Assembly (NCBI RefSeq): GCF_013602415.1
Contig: NZ_WPAG02000002.1
Location: forward strand, 5,087,480-5,151,479
Source: Rhodococcus sp. B50
GTDB lineage: Bacteria; Actinomycetota; Actinomycetes; Mycobacteriales; Mycobacteriaceae
DNA: 64,000 nucleotides
Direction of reading: 5' to 3'
Part shown: piece after piece, positions 48,327 through 56,006 of the stretch
Numbering within the stretch: position 1 is the first letter of the stretch
How the letters are laid out: each line of letters opens with the position of its first letter
Program-made: the position numbers and the translations under genes
Notes under the pieces: generated by a model
What the model saw: only the letters and a program-made list of their open reading frames with translations
The model's database searches: none
Told to the model about the DNA's origin: nothing

Positions 48327-48409
48327 GGCAGGTTGCCCGAGCGGCCAATGGGAGCGGACTGTAAATCCGTCGGCTTACGCCTACGTAGGTTCGAATCCTA
48401 CACCTGCCA
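48327..48409 (+). tRNA. tRNA-Tyr (GTA anticodon)
   Basis: The acceptor stem GGCAGGT (48327-48333) pairs with ACCTGCC (48402-48408). The anticodon GTA is at 48361-48363 in a GGACTGTAAATCC arm, the T-arm is GTAGGTTCGAATCCTAC, and the long variable arm is as expected for type II tyrosine tRNA in bacteria. The discriminator base is A; CCA is not encoded. Confidence 0.95.
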
Positions 48410-48410
48410 C

Positions 48411-48446
48411 CGGAACGGCCCCGGTTCTTCGGAACCGGGGCCGTTC
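48411..48446 (+). terminator. Terminator after tRNA-Tyr with UUCG tetraloop
   Basis: GAACGGCCCCGGTTC (48413-48427) pairs perfectly with GAACCGGGGCCGTTC (48432-48446) around TTCG. It starts right after the tRNA. Confidence 0.9.
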
Positions 48447-48610
48447 TGCATTCCGGGTCGTCTCGCATTCCGGGTCGTTCCGGTGTTCGTCCCCTCGGGT
48501 GTTCACCACCGGCGGTACATCCGTGTGCGCGCGGGCGGAGGACGCGGCACGCAGGACTCGACGAGCGGGCTCGGCAAGCAGTGACGTTTATGTGCCTCTA
48601 CCTGCGGATT

Positions 48611-48638
48611 TTGCACCAGGACGGAGTGTGTGTAATCT
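48611..48638 (+). promoter_or_regulatory. Promoter for tRNA-Thr/tRNA-Met cluster
   Basis: TTGCAC (48611-48616) and TAATCT (48633-48638) are separated by 16 bases and lie about 40 bases upstream of the tRNA-Thr gene. The 230-base stretch from 48447 contains otherwise only a 14-base direct repeat (GCATTCCGGGTCGT at 48448 and 48465). Confidence 0.65.
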
Positions 48639-48677
48639 TTTGGAGGCCGCAGCGAGCAGAGATGCTCCGGAGGCCAC

Positions 48678-48750
48678 GCCCCCTTAGCTCAGTCGGCAGA
48701 GCGTTTCCATGGTAAGGAAAAGGTCGACGGTTCGATTCCGTCAGGGGGCT
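48678..48750 (+). tRNA. tRNA-Thr (GGT anticodon)
   Basis: The acceptor stem GCCCCCT (48678-48684) pairs with AGGGGGC (48743-48749). The D-arm is TAGCTCAGTCGGCAGAGC, the anticodon GGT is at 48711-48713, and the T-arm is GACGGTTCGATTCCGTC. It lies 43 bases upstream of tRNA-Met and is probably in the same transcript. Confidence 0.95.
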
Positions 48751-48793
48751 CGCTGGATTGAGGTGCCGCCTTCGTAGCGACACTCGGCACCGA

Positions 48794-48866
48794 GGCGGTG
48801 TAGCTCAGTTGGTAGAGCAAACGACTCATAATCGTTGCGTCGCCGGTTCAAGTCCGGTCACCGCTA
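48794..48866 (+). tRNA. tRNA-Met (CAT anticodon, elongator type)
   Basis: The acceptor stem GGCGGTG (48794-48800) pairs with CACCGCT with a G1-U72 wobble. The D-arm is TAGCTCAGTTGGTAGAGC, the anticodon CAT is at 48827-48829, and the T-arm is GCCGGTTCAAGTCCGGT. Discriminator A is followed by an encoded CCA (48867-48869). The sequence resembles mycobacterial elongator tRNA-Met, not the initiator. An Ile2-type CAU tRNA is less likely but not excluded by sequence alone. Confidence 0.9.
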
Positions 48867-48928
48867 CCAAAAGTTCATTGATCCACCCTGATCGATACTG
48901 ATCGGATTGACGCGAAAGAAGGCATCCC

Positions 48929-49096
48929 GTGGCCTCCTCTACTGACGTTCGGCCGAAGATCACCTTGGCCTGCGAGGTGTGCAAGCACCGCAACTACATC
49001 ACCAAGAAGAACCGTCGCAACGACCCCGACCGGCTCGAACTGAAGAAGTTCTGCCCGAACTGCGGTACGCACCAGTCGCACCGCGAGTCCAAGTAA
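48929..49096 (+). CDS. rpmG: 50S ribosomal protein L33, zinc-ribbon type
   Basis: A 55-residue protein: ASSTDVRPKITLACEVCKHR followed by NYITKKNRRNDPDRLELKKF and CPNCGTHQSHRESK. The two C-x2-C pairs (CEVC and CPNC) mark the zinc-containing L33 paralogue; in M. tuberculosis this position is rpmG2, ahead of hadA. The GTG at 48929 starts the gene, 60 bases after tRNA-Met. It is short, but it is a definite gene. Confidence 0.95.
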   Translation: MASSTDVRPKITLACEVCKHRNYITKKNRRNDPDRLELKKFCPNCGTHQSHRESK

Positions 49097-49180
49097 CCGG
49101 TCGGAACGACGTCGACGCATAAGGTCTCCGCAATACCGACCATGCCAGTTGGCGTCGTCGGGATTGCGGAGGTTTTGCGT

Positions 49181-49756
49181 ATGACGAACGTACTCGAGAA
49201 CCAGGAATCGGTGGACGCGACCGAACAGGCCGGGATCCCGTTCGATGCCGCCGCGCACGCCAAGTCCATGGTCGGACACCACTACCGGGTGGACGACTAC
49301 TACGAGGTGGGTCGCGAGAAGATCCGCGAGTACGCCCGTGCCGTGCGCGATTCGCATCCGGCGCATCACGACGACGACGCTGCCCGCGGACTGGGTTACG
49401 ACGGGGTGATCGCCCCGCTGACCTTCGTGTCGATCATCGGCATGATCGCCCAGCGGAAGCTGTTCGAAGAGGTCGTCACCGGATACGACCTGAGCCAGAT
49501 CATGCAGACCGATCAGCGGATGGTCTACCACCGCCCGATCCAGGCCGGCGACCGGCTCTTCTGCGACGTCTACCTCGACGACTTCCGTCAGGCGGCCGGC
49601 AGCGACATCATCACCACGAAGAACGTGATCACGGACCAGTACGACAACCTCGTGCTCACGTCCTGGACGACGCTCGTGGCCCGATCCGGTGGCGAGGTCG
49701 ACGACAACATCGCACACGCGGTCAAGGATGTGGTGATGCACAGTGACACTCCGTAG
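49181..49756 (+). CDS. hadA: (3R)-hydroxyacyl-ACP dehydratase subunit HadA
   Basis: HadA pairs with HadB to dehydrate beta-hydroxyacyl-ACP in the FAS-II elongation that supplies mycolic acids. The 191-residue hotdog protein contains GHHYRVDDYYEVGREKIREYARAV, YDGVIAPLTFVSIIGMIAQ, QRMVYHRPIQAGDRLFCDVYLDDF and TTKNVITDQYDNLVLTSWTTLVAR. ATG 49181 follows GGAGG. It is longer than mycobacterial HadA (158) because of an extension of about 30 N-terminal residues (TNVLENQESVDATEQAGIPF and onward). It lacks the catalytic Asp/His, as expected for the substrate-binding subunit. It overlaps hadB by 14 bases. Confidence 0.93.
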   Translation: MTNVLENQESVDATEQAGIPFDAAAHAKSMVGHHYRVDDYYEVGREKIREYARAVRDSHPAHHDDDAARGLGYDGVIAPLTFVSIIGMIAQRKLFEEVVTGYDLSQIMQTDQRMVYHRPIQAGDRLFCDVYLDDFRQAAGSDIITTKNVITDQYDNLVLTSWTTLVARSGGEVDDNIAHAVKDVVMHSDTP

Positions 49757-50168
49757 CTTCGCGGATGTCGCGGTGGGTGACGAGCTTCCGTCGAAGGTCG
49801 TCACGCTCACGCGCGGAAATCTGGTCAATTACGCAGGTGTGTCGGGTGATCCCAACCCGATCCACTGGAGCGACAAGGTGGCCGAACTGGCCGGCTTGCG
49901 TGATGTCGTCGGGCACGGCATGCTCTCGATGGGCATCGCGGCCGGCTTCGTCACGGAGTGGCTGGGAGACCCCGGCGCGGTGACCGAATACAACGTTCGT
50001 TTCACCAGTCCGGTATATGTGGAGGCCGACAAGGCCGCCGAGATCGAGTTCACCGGCAAGATCAAGTCGGTGGACGAGGAGAGCAAGACAGCAGTGGTCG
50101 CTATCGTGGCGAAGTCCGACGGTCGGAAGATCTTCGGGCGGGCCACGGCAACGGTCCGTTTGGCCTGA
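49743..50168 (+). CDS. hadB: (3R)-hydroxyacyl-ACP dehydratase subunit HadB
   Basis: The catalytic subunit of the FAS-II dehydratase. The 141-residue MaoC-like hotdog protein has the hydratase motif YAGVSGDPNPIHWSDKVAEL with Asp36 and His41 as the catalytic pair, followed by VVGHGMLSMGIAAGFVTEWL. The GTG at 49743 lies within the end of hadA, so the subunits are translated together. No third subunit gene (hadC) follows; the next gene is tRNA-Trp. Confidence 0.95.
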   Translation: MTLRSFADVAVGDELPSKVVTLTRGNLVNYAGVSGDPNPIHWSDKVAELAGLRDVVGHGMLSMGIAAGFVTEWLGDPGAVTEYNVRFTSPVYVEADKAAEIEFTGKIKSVDEESKTAVVAIVAKSDGRKIFGRATATVRLA

Positions 50169-50347
50169 CGGCCGAGCGGATTGGGTTTGTCCCGGGGCAA
50201 TGCAGTACACTTAGGCTTCTGGGATCGCATAGCAGCGCGCTGCTCTTCGAAGGCCGTGAAGGCCCGACGGGGTAGCGCGCGTGTCATGTGATCGCAGATG
50301 GGTCGGTTCCGGACACTTGCTTCGTGCGAGTGTGGATGTCCGACCAG

Positions 50348-50420
<73 letters not shown>

Positions 50421-50452
50421 CCCCCGGACTGCCAGCGACCGAGAGGAACGAT

Positions 50453-50878
50453 GTGAGCGAGGAGCGCGGTCAGCGCCACAGCGGCACCGCAGGGAATACT
50501 CCCGGCGACGCTGGAACGGCCACCGGCGCAACCCCCGACGGTTCCTCCGCGGTCGCTCGGCCTACCGGTAAGCGGGCCACCCGTCGTAGTGCGGCCGGTT
50601 CCTCGGCGTCCACGACGAGCGCGGTGTCCACGAGCAAGACGTCGCGTGCGGCCACGGCCGTGAGTGATCGTCCCGCCGCGAAGTCCGAGAACATCTTCAA
50701 GCGTCTCGTGCGCTTCTTCCGTGAGGTCGTCGCCGAGCTCCGCAAGGTGATCTGGCCCAATCGCAAGCAGTTGACCACCTACACGCTCGTGGTCCTTGCG
50801 TTCGTGACCGTCATGACGGCGTTCATCTTCGGATTGGATCTGGCGTTCGTGCAGGGCGTCAGCTGGTTGTTCGGTTAG
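50453..50878 (+). CDS. secE: Preprotein translocase subunit SecE
   Basis: SecE clamps SecY in the membrane translocon. The 141-residue protein has a long, low-complexity Ser/Thr/Ala-rich N-terminus of about 80 residues, then the conserved amphipathic helix FKRLVRFFREVVAELRKVIWPNRKQL and one membrane helix (TYTLVVLAFVTVMTAFIFGLDL). The GTG at 50453 follows GAGAGGAA. Such extended N-termini are usual in Mycobacteriales. Confidence 0.95.
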   Translation: MSEERGQRHSGTAGNTPGDAGTATGATPDGSSAVARPTGKRATRRSAAGSSASTTSAVSTSKTSRAATAVSDRPAAKSENIFKRLVRFFREVVAELRKVIWPNRKQLTTYTLVVLAFVTVMTAFIFGLDLAFVQGVSWLFG

Positions 50879-50930
50879 CGCCTGTCCGCGCGCGAGACGA
50901 AAAATGTGATCGACGAGAGGAAAGTGCCCG

Positions 50931-51779
50931 GTGAGCACCCCCGAGAACGACTCGTACGAGGCTTCGGCCGAGGAGCACGTTTCGGACGAGGCCTTGGTTG
51001 ACGACGTGACGGCCGAGTCGGCGGATGCGGACACCGAGGTCTCCGAGTCCGACACTGCCGGCGAGTTCGACGCGGCAGCCGATGCCGATGACTCCGACGC
51101 AGTCGATGCCTCCGACGCAGCGGAAGGCGCCGACGCCGCCGAGGCGGTCGAGGAGGAGGTCGATCCGGCCGAGGCCCTCGAGAAGCAGCTGCGGCGTGAG
51201 CCCGGCGACTGGTACGTGGTGCACTCCTATGCCGGTTACGAGAACAAGGTCAAGACCAATCTCGAGACCCGCGTGCAGAACCTCGACCTCGCCGATTACA
51301 TCTTCCAGGTCGAGGTGCCGACCGAAGAGGTCACCGAGATCAAGAACGGCCAGCGCAAACAGGTCAACCGCAAGGTCCTGCCCGGCTACATCCTGGTGCG
51401 GATGGAACTCAACGACGAGTCGTGGGGTGCCGTCCGGAACACGCCGGGCGTCACCGGTTTCGTCGGAGCCACCTCGCGTCCGTCGCCGCTGACGATCAAG
51501 GAGGTCGTGAAGTTCCTCCTTCCGCAGCAGGCGAAGAAGAAGCCGGCGGCAGGCGCCCCGGCCGCAGGCGAGCAGGCTCCCGCCGCCGCTGCGAAGCCCG
51601 CGATCGAGGTGGACTTCGAGGTCGGCGAGTCCGTCACCGTGATGGACGGTCCGTTCGCCACGCTGCCCGCCTCAATCAGTGAGGTCAACGCCGAGCAGCA
51701 GAAGCTCAAGGTCCTGGTGTCGATCTTCGGCCGTGAGACTCCCGTGGAGTTGTCGTTCAACCAGGTGTCGAAGATCTGA
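50931..51779 (+). CDS. nusG: Transcription termination/antitermination factor NusG
   Basis: NusG binds RNA polymerase and links it to Rho or the ribosome. The 282-residue protein starts with an acidic, Asp/Glu/Ala-rich extension of about 90 residues, then the NGN domain (DWYVVHSYAGYENKVKTNLETR, LPGYILVRMELNDESWGAVRNTPGVTGFVG), an Ala/Pro-rich linker and a C-terminal KOW domain (VGESVTVMDGPFATLPASISEVN). It follows secE as in nearly all actinobacteria and precedes rplK. Confidence 0.96.
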   Translation: MSTPENDSYEASAEEHVSDEALVDDVTAESADADTEVSESDTAGEFDAAADADDSDAVDASDAAEGADAAEAVEEEVDPAEALEKQLRREPGDWYVVHSYAGYENKVKTNLETRVQNLDLADYIFQVEVPTEEVTEIKNGQRKQVNRKVLPGYILVRMELNDESWGAVRNTPGVTGFVGATSRPSPLTIKEVVKFLLPQQAKKKPAAGAPAAGEQAPAAAAKPAIEVDFEVGESVTVMDGPFATLPASISEVNAEQQKLKVLVSIFGRETPVELSFNQVSKI

Positions 51780-51872
51780 CGGTCCCCAGGGCCCGACGGC
51801 GCCGGCATCCGGCGCACAGACTTGCAGTAGCAGTACGCAAGAACCACACCGAGCAAGAAACTAGGAATAGAG

Positions 51873-52307
51873 ATGCCCCCCAAGAAGAAGAAGATCGCCG
51901 GGCTCATCAAGCTCCAGATCCAGGCCGGCCAGGCCAACCCGGCTCCGCCGGTCGGCCCCGCGCTGGGTCAGCACGGCGTCAACATCATGGAGTTCTGCAA
52001 GGCGTACAACGCGGCGACCGAGTCGCAGCGTGGCAACGTCGTGCCGGTCGAGATCACGGTCTACGAAGACCGCTCGTTCGACTTCAAGCTGAAGACCCCG
52101 CCGGCCGCGAAGCTGCTCCTCAAGGCAGCGGGTGTGCAGAAGGGCTCCGGCGAGCCGCACAAGACCAAGGTCGCCAAGGTGACCATGGATCAGGTGCGCG
52201 AGATCGCCAAGACCAAGCAGGAAGACCTGAACGCCAACGACATCGAGGCTGCCGCGAAGATCATCGCCGGCACCGCTCGGTCGATGGGCATCACGGTCGA
52301 GGGCTGA
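51873..52307 (+). CDS. rplK: 50S ribosomal protein L11
   Basis: A 144-residue L11, part of the GTPase-associated centre and site of action of thiostrepton-type drugs. It shows [42 protein letters not shown] and the C-terminal RNA-binding domain ([31 protein letters not shown]). The ATG at 51873 is standard. It is 91 bases upstream of rplA. Confidence 0.98.
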
Positions 52308-52398
52308 GCCCCACCCCGAGTAGTACACGTGGGAGGGCCGGCCAGGCCCGCTACCACGCCCGAACCATTCACCTGTCGGTGAGAAGTTAGGAAAGAAC

Positions 52399-53112
52399 AT
52401 GGCAAAGCGCAGCAAGGCATACCTCGCCGCGGCCGAGAAGATCGACTCGGACAACCTGTACAGCCCCCTCGCAGCTGCCAAGCTCGCGAAGGAGACCACC
52501 TCGAAGAACTACGACGCCACCGTCGAGGTCGCCATGCGACTCGGTGTGGATCCCCGTAAGGCGGACCAGATGGTGCGCGGCACGGTCAACCTGCCGCACG
52601 GCACGGGTAAGACCGCTCGCGTCATCGTCTTCGCGGTGGGCGAGAAGGCTGCCGAGGCAGAGGCTGCCGGTGCCGATGTGGTCGGCGCCGAGGATCTGAT
52701 CGAGCGCATCCAGGGCGGCTGGCTGGACTTCGACGCCGCGATCGCGACCCCCGACCAGATGGCGAAGGTCGGTCGCATCGCCCGCGTCCTCGGTCCCCGT
52801 GGTCTGATGCCGAACCCGAAGACGGGTACGGTCACCCCGGACGTCGCGAAGGCTGTCACCGACATCAAGGGTGGCAAGATCAGCTTCCGCGTCGACAAGA
52901 ACGCCAACCTGCACTTCGTGATCGGCAAGGCCTCGTTCGACGAGGCCAAGTTGGTCGAGAACTACGCTGCTGCTCTGGACGAGGTGCTCCGCGTCAAGCC
53001 GTCCAGCGCGAAGGGCCGCTACATCAAGAAGGTCACGATCGCTACGACCACCGGCCCGGGCATCCCGGTGGATCCGCAGCGCACCCGCAACCTCCTCGAG
53101 ACCGCGGAGTAA
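52399..53112 (+). CDS. rplA: 50S ribosomal protein L1
   Basis: A 237-residue L1 of the ribosomal stalk with MAKRSKAYLAAAEKIDSDNL, LPHGTGKTARVIVFA, GRIARVLGPRGLMPNPKTGTVTPDV and GPGIPVDPQRTRNLLETAE. In many bacteria L1 represses its own mRNA by binding upstream of rplK. It is followed by a strong intrinsic terminator. Confidence 0.98.
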   Translation: MAKRSKAYLAAAEKIDSDNLYSPLAAAKLAKETTSKNYDATVEVAMRLGVDPRKADQMVRGTVNLPHGTGKTARVIVFAVGEKAAEAEAAGADVVGAEDLIERIQGGWLDFDAAIATPDQMAKVGRIARVLGPRGLMPNPKTGTVTPDVAKAVTDIKGGKISFRVDKNANLHFVIGKASFDEAKLVENYAAALDEVLRVKPSSAKGRYIKKVTIATTTGPGIPVDPQRTRNLLETAE

Positions 53113-53144
53113 TTCGCCCTGCATGCAGTAGATATTGCATCCGG

Positions 53145-53180
53145 AACGGCCGGCACAGCATCGCTGTGCCGGCCGTTTTG
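53145..53180 (+). terminator. Intrinsic terminator after rplA
   Basis: AACGGCCGGCACAGC (53145-53159) pairs perfectly with GCTGTGCCGGCCGTT (53163-53177) around a 3-base loop, followed by TTG with a T-run (GTTTTG). It ends the rplKA transcript. Confidence 0.93.
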
Positions 53181-53207
53181 CGTTCGAAGCGGCACGTCCG
53201 CTACAGT
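53178..53207 (+). promoter_or_regulatory. Probable rplJ-rplL promoter
   Basis: TTGCGT (53178-53183) and TACAGT (53202-53207) are 18 bases apart, directly after the rplA terminator. The start of transcription near 53214 would give a leader of about 295 bases. Confidence 0.55.
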
Positions 53208-53229
53208 GGTCGGGTAGTTCGGCGTGTGC

Positions 53230-53508
53230 CGATCTTCACCCCGATCATGTTCTACCCAAGACCGTTGGTCACCGAATCCGCATGCGGATCGGTTGAAGGT
53301 CCGGAGTTGTCCGGCGACCCACGCAGGAGGACGAGGTCAGGAAAGATGTGAACCGCGAACGTGCCCAGTGTGCGATCGATGTTCCTCCTCCTGTACGCCC
53401 CGTGTGCCCTGCGCCGGGGCGTTCGTCTTTTCCGACCACTGCGGTCCACCGGTGGGGCGTCCCAGTCGGGACACCGGGAAAACGACTGTTACTGAGAGGA
53501 GGCGAAGT
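53230..53508 (+). promoter_or_regulatory. rplJ leader with attenuator-like hairpin (L10-leader candidate)
   Basis: The region from the promoter to rplJ holds no supported gene. Near its middle ACGCCCCG (53395-53402) pairs with CGGGGCGT (53415-53422) and is followed by TCGTCTTTT, like an intrinsic terminator. In many bacteria the L10-L12 complex binds this leader to repress rplJL; a hairpin in this position fits either a binding site or an attenuator. Confidence 0.5.
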
Positions 53509-54036
53509 ATGGCAAAGCCCGAGAAGGTTTCCGCAGTTGCGGAGATCACCGAGCAGTTCAAGACCTCCACGGCCGCCGTGATCACGGAATACCGTGGTCT
53601 GTCGGTGGGACGTCTGACCGAGCTGCGTCGCGCTCTCGGAGAGGGTGCCACCTACTCCGTCGCCAAGAACACCCTGGTCAAGCGTGCCGCCGCTGAGGCG
53701 GGCGTCGAGGGTCTCGACGACCTGTTCGTCGGTCCGACCGCCATCGCGTTCGTCAAGGGCGAGCCGGTGGACGCTGCGAAGGCTCTGAAGACCTTCGCGA
53801 AGGACAACAAGGCACTCGTCATCAAGGGCGGCTACATGGACGGCGCTGCGCTGTCCGTGGAGCAGGTCAACCAGATCGCGGACCTCGAGTCCCGCGAGGT
53901 GCTGTTGGCCAAGCTCGCCGGCGCGATGAAGGGCAACTTGGCAAAGGCCGCAGGCCTGTTCAACGCCCCCGCTTCGCAGGTGGCCCGCCTCGCGGCCGCT
54001 CTGCAGGAGAAGAAGGCGGGCGAAGAAGCCGCCTGA
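53509..54036 (+). CDS. rplJ: 50S ribosomal protein L10
   Basis: A 175-residue L10, base of the L7/L12 stalk. It starts with MAKPEKVSAVAEITEQFKTSTAAVITEYRGLSVGRLTELRRAL and ends with the helical stalk-binding tail (APASQVARLAAALQEKKAGEE). The ATG at 53509 is preceded by GAGAGGAGG. L10 also autoregulates by binding the leader in many bacteria. Confidence 0.97.
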   Translation: MAKPEKVSAVAEITEQFKTSTAAVITEYRGLSVGRLTELRRALGEGATYSVAKNTLVKRAAAEAGVEGLDDLFVGPTAIAFVKGEPVDAAKALKTFAKDNKALVIKGGYMDGAALSVEQVNQIADLESREVLLAKLAGAMKGNLAKAAGLFNAPASQVARLAAALQEKKAGEEAA

Positions 54037-54159
54037 CGCTGATCCGCATCACTGCGAATCCGCATCACTGCGAAAGATACATCCACGCGTGCCCCGGCAC
54101 GCACCATCCCATCCGGTCGCGGATCAGCGACATGGGACTTATCAGGAAGGACCGCCACC

Positions 54160-54546
54160 ATGGCGAAGCTCACCACCGAAGAGCTGCTCGACGCGTTCAA
54201 GGAACTGACCCTGCTCGAGCTCTCGGAGTTCGTGAAGGCATTCGAGGAGACCTTCGAGGTCACCGCTGCTGCTCCGGTTGCCGTCGCTGCCGCCGGTGCT
54301 CCGGCCGCCGCCGCCGAGGCTGCTGAGGAGCAGGACGAGTTCGACGTCATCCTCGAGGGTGCCGGCGAGAAGAAGATCCAGGTCATCAAGGTCGTTCGCG
54401 AGATCGTCTCCGGCCTGGGCCTGAAGGAAGCCAAGGACCTCGTCGAGGGTGCTCCGAAGCCGATCCTCGAGAAGGTCGCCAAGGACGCTGCCGACGCTGC
54501 CAAGGCCAAGCTCGAAGAGGCCGGCGCCAAGGTCACCGTCAAGTAG
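54160..54546 (+). CDS. rplL: 50S ribosomal protein L7/L12
   Basis: A 128-residue L7/L12 that recruits translation factors. N-terminal dimerisation helices (KLTTEELLDAFKELTLLELSEFVKAFEETF), an Ala-rich hinge (VAVAAAGAPAAAAEAAEEQDE), and the globular domain (FDVILEGAGEKKIQVIKVVREIVSGLGLKEAKDLVEGAPKPI) are all present. The ATG at 54160 follows AAGGA. A hairpin terminator follows within 60 bases. Confidence 0.98.
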   Translation: MAKLTTEELLDAFKELTLLELSEFVKAFEETFEVTAAAPVAVAAAGAPAAAAEAAEEQDEFDVILEGAGEKKIQVIKVVREIVSGLGLKEAKDLVEGAPKPILEKVAKDAADAAKAKLEEAGAKVTVK

Positions 54547-54600
54547 GACGGTTTCCGAACTTCCCCGGTCGAGCGTTCGACGCTTCCGGGAGGGTTCCGC

Positions 54601-54645
54601 AGAAGGGCCGTTTCCGCGAATTCACTTCGTGGAAACGGCCCTTCT
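54601..54645 (+). terminator. Hairpin terminator after rplL
   Basis: AGAAGGGCCGTTTCC (54601-54615) pairs with GGAAACGGCCCTTCT (54631-54645). The 15-bp perfect stem and 15-base loop close the rplJL transcript. Confidence 0.88.
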
Positions 54646-54751
54646 GCATTTCCGGCGAAGCATTCCGAGCGATATGTCCGATATCGGCAGAATCCTCTTT
54701 CTGTACGACGTTTACGCAGGTCACACCGTAAGTCGAGATATGTAGAACCCC

Positions 54752-54781
54752 TTGTACGAAATCCTTACTCATGAGTAGGAT
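54752..54781 (+). promoter_or_regulatory. Probable mce-operon promoter with palindromic operator
   Basis: TTGTAC (54752-54757) and TAGGAT (54776-54781) are 18 bases apart and 85 bases before mceG. Between them is the palindrome TACTCATGAGTA (54765-54776), extended by flanking ATCC and GGAT with one unpaired base. It overlaps the -10 element and may be the operator of the lipid-uptake operon's regulator. A short CTATC-N5-GATAG repeat follows at 54800-54814. Confidence 0.5.
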
Positions 54782-54865
54782 CGCTTGTCACAGGTACCAC
54801 TATCCATGCGATAGAGTGGCCCAACCCACACAGGGGGCGGATGGTATCGGACAGCGGAGGTAATC

Positions 54866-55939
54866 GTGGGAGTCGAGGTTTCCGTCGAGGGGCTGACCAA
54901 GTCCTTCGGCTCGCAACGTATCTGGCAGGACGTGACGTTGACGCTGCCGGCGGGTGAGGTGTCTGCGCTGCTCGGTCCGTCGGGTACCGGTAAGTCGGTG
55001 TTCCTCAAGTCGCTGATCGGTCTGCTGCGTCCGGAGCAGGGTTCGATCGTGATCGACGGCACCGACATCCTGCAGTGCTCCTCGAAGGAGCTCTACGAGA
55101 TCCGCAAGTTGTTCGGGGTGTTGTTCCAGGACGGTGCGTTGTTCGGGTCGATGAATCTGTACGACAATGTCGCCTTTCCGTTGCGTGAGCACACCCGCAA
55201 GTCCGAGTCGGAGATCCGGCAGATCGTGATGAGCAAGCTCGAGCTCGTCGGTCTGCTCGGCGCGGAGGACAAGTTGCCGGGGGAGATCTCCGGTGGGATG
55301 CGCAAGCGTGCCGGGTTGGCGCGGGCGTTGGTGCTCGATCCGGAGATCATTCTGGTGGACGAGCCGGATTCGGGTCTGGATCCGGTGCGCACGACCTATA
55401 TTTCGCAGACGTTGATCGATATCAATGCGGAGATCGATGCGACGATCCTGATCGTGTCGCACAACATCAATCTGGCGCGGACGGTGCCGGACAATATCGG
55501 GATGTTGTTTCGTCGGCAGTTGGTGATGTTCGGTCCGCGGGAGGTGTTGTTGACTTCGGATGAGCCGGTGGTCAAGCAGTTCCTCAACGGCACGATGATC
55601 GGTCCGATCGGGATGTCGGAGGAGAAGGACGAGGCGACGATGGCGCACGAGCAGGCGCTCGTGGAGGCCGGGCATCATGCCGGTGGGGTGGACGATGTCG
55701 AGGGGATCGTGCCGCAGATGCAGGCGACTCCGGGGATGCCGGAGCGGCAGGCGGTGGCGCGTCGGCAGGAGCGGGTGCGTTCGATCCTGCACACTCTGCC
55801 CCCGGCCGCCCAGTCCGCCATCCTCGAATCGCTCGATCACAACGGTACGTCGCACACCGCCCGTGGTTACGCCGACGACGACACCCAGGTCATCCCCGCC
55901 TATACCGGAGAGGGATACGAGCAGCAGGTCCAGAAGTAG
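54866..55939 (+). CDS. mceG: Mce-system ABC ATPase MceG (Mkl)
   Basis: The ATPase that powers Mce lipid and steroid importers through the YrbE permeases. The 357-residue protein has Walker A ALLGPSGTGKSVFLKSL, the Q-loop LFGVLFQDGALF, signature ISGGMRKRAGLARAL, and Walker B IILVDEPDSGLDPV, then an extra C-terminal domain of about 100 residues. The GTG at 54866 follows CGGAGG. Codons in the middle (about 55100-55790) end in T or G far more than in neighbouring genes. It stands directly before yrbEA, unlike M. tuberculosis, where Mkl is distant from mce operons. Confidence 0.93.
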   Translation: MGVEVSVEGLTKSFGSQRIWQDVTLTLPAGEVSALLGPSGTGKSVFLKSLIGLLRPEQGSIVIDGTDILQCSSKELYEIRKLFGVLFQDGALFGSMNLYDNVAFPLREHTRKSESEIRQIVMSKLELVGLLGAEDKLPGEISGGMRKRAGLARALVLDPEIILVDEPDSGLDPVRTTYISQTLIDINAEIDATILIVSHNINLARTVPDNIGMLFRRQLVMFGPREVLLTSDEPVVKQFLNGTMIGPIGMSEEKDEATMAHEQALVEAGHHAGGVDDVEGIVPQMQATPGMPERQAVARRQERVRSILHTLPPAAQSAILESLDHNGTSHTARGYADDDTQVIPAYTGEGYEQQVQK

Positions 55940-56006
55940 CAACAGCCTCAGCAGTGGTACGGAGCCAGCAGTAGTACAGCCGCAGGCTGGAGAAGTAGGA
56001 GAATAG

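Noticed and set aside
48448..48478. 14-base direct repeat GCATTCCGGGTCGT after tRNA-Tyr as an attachment site
   Set aside because: The two copies are only 17 bases apart, do not match the tRNA 3' end and enclose no element.
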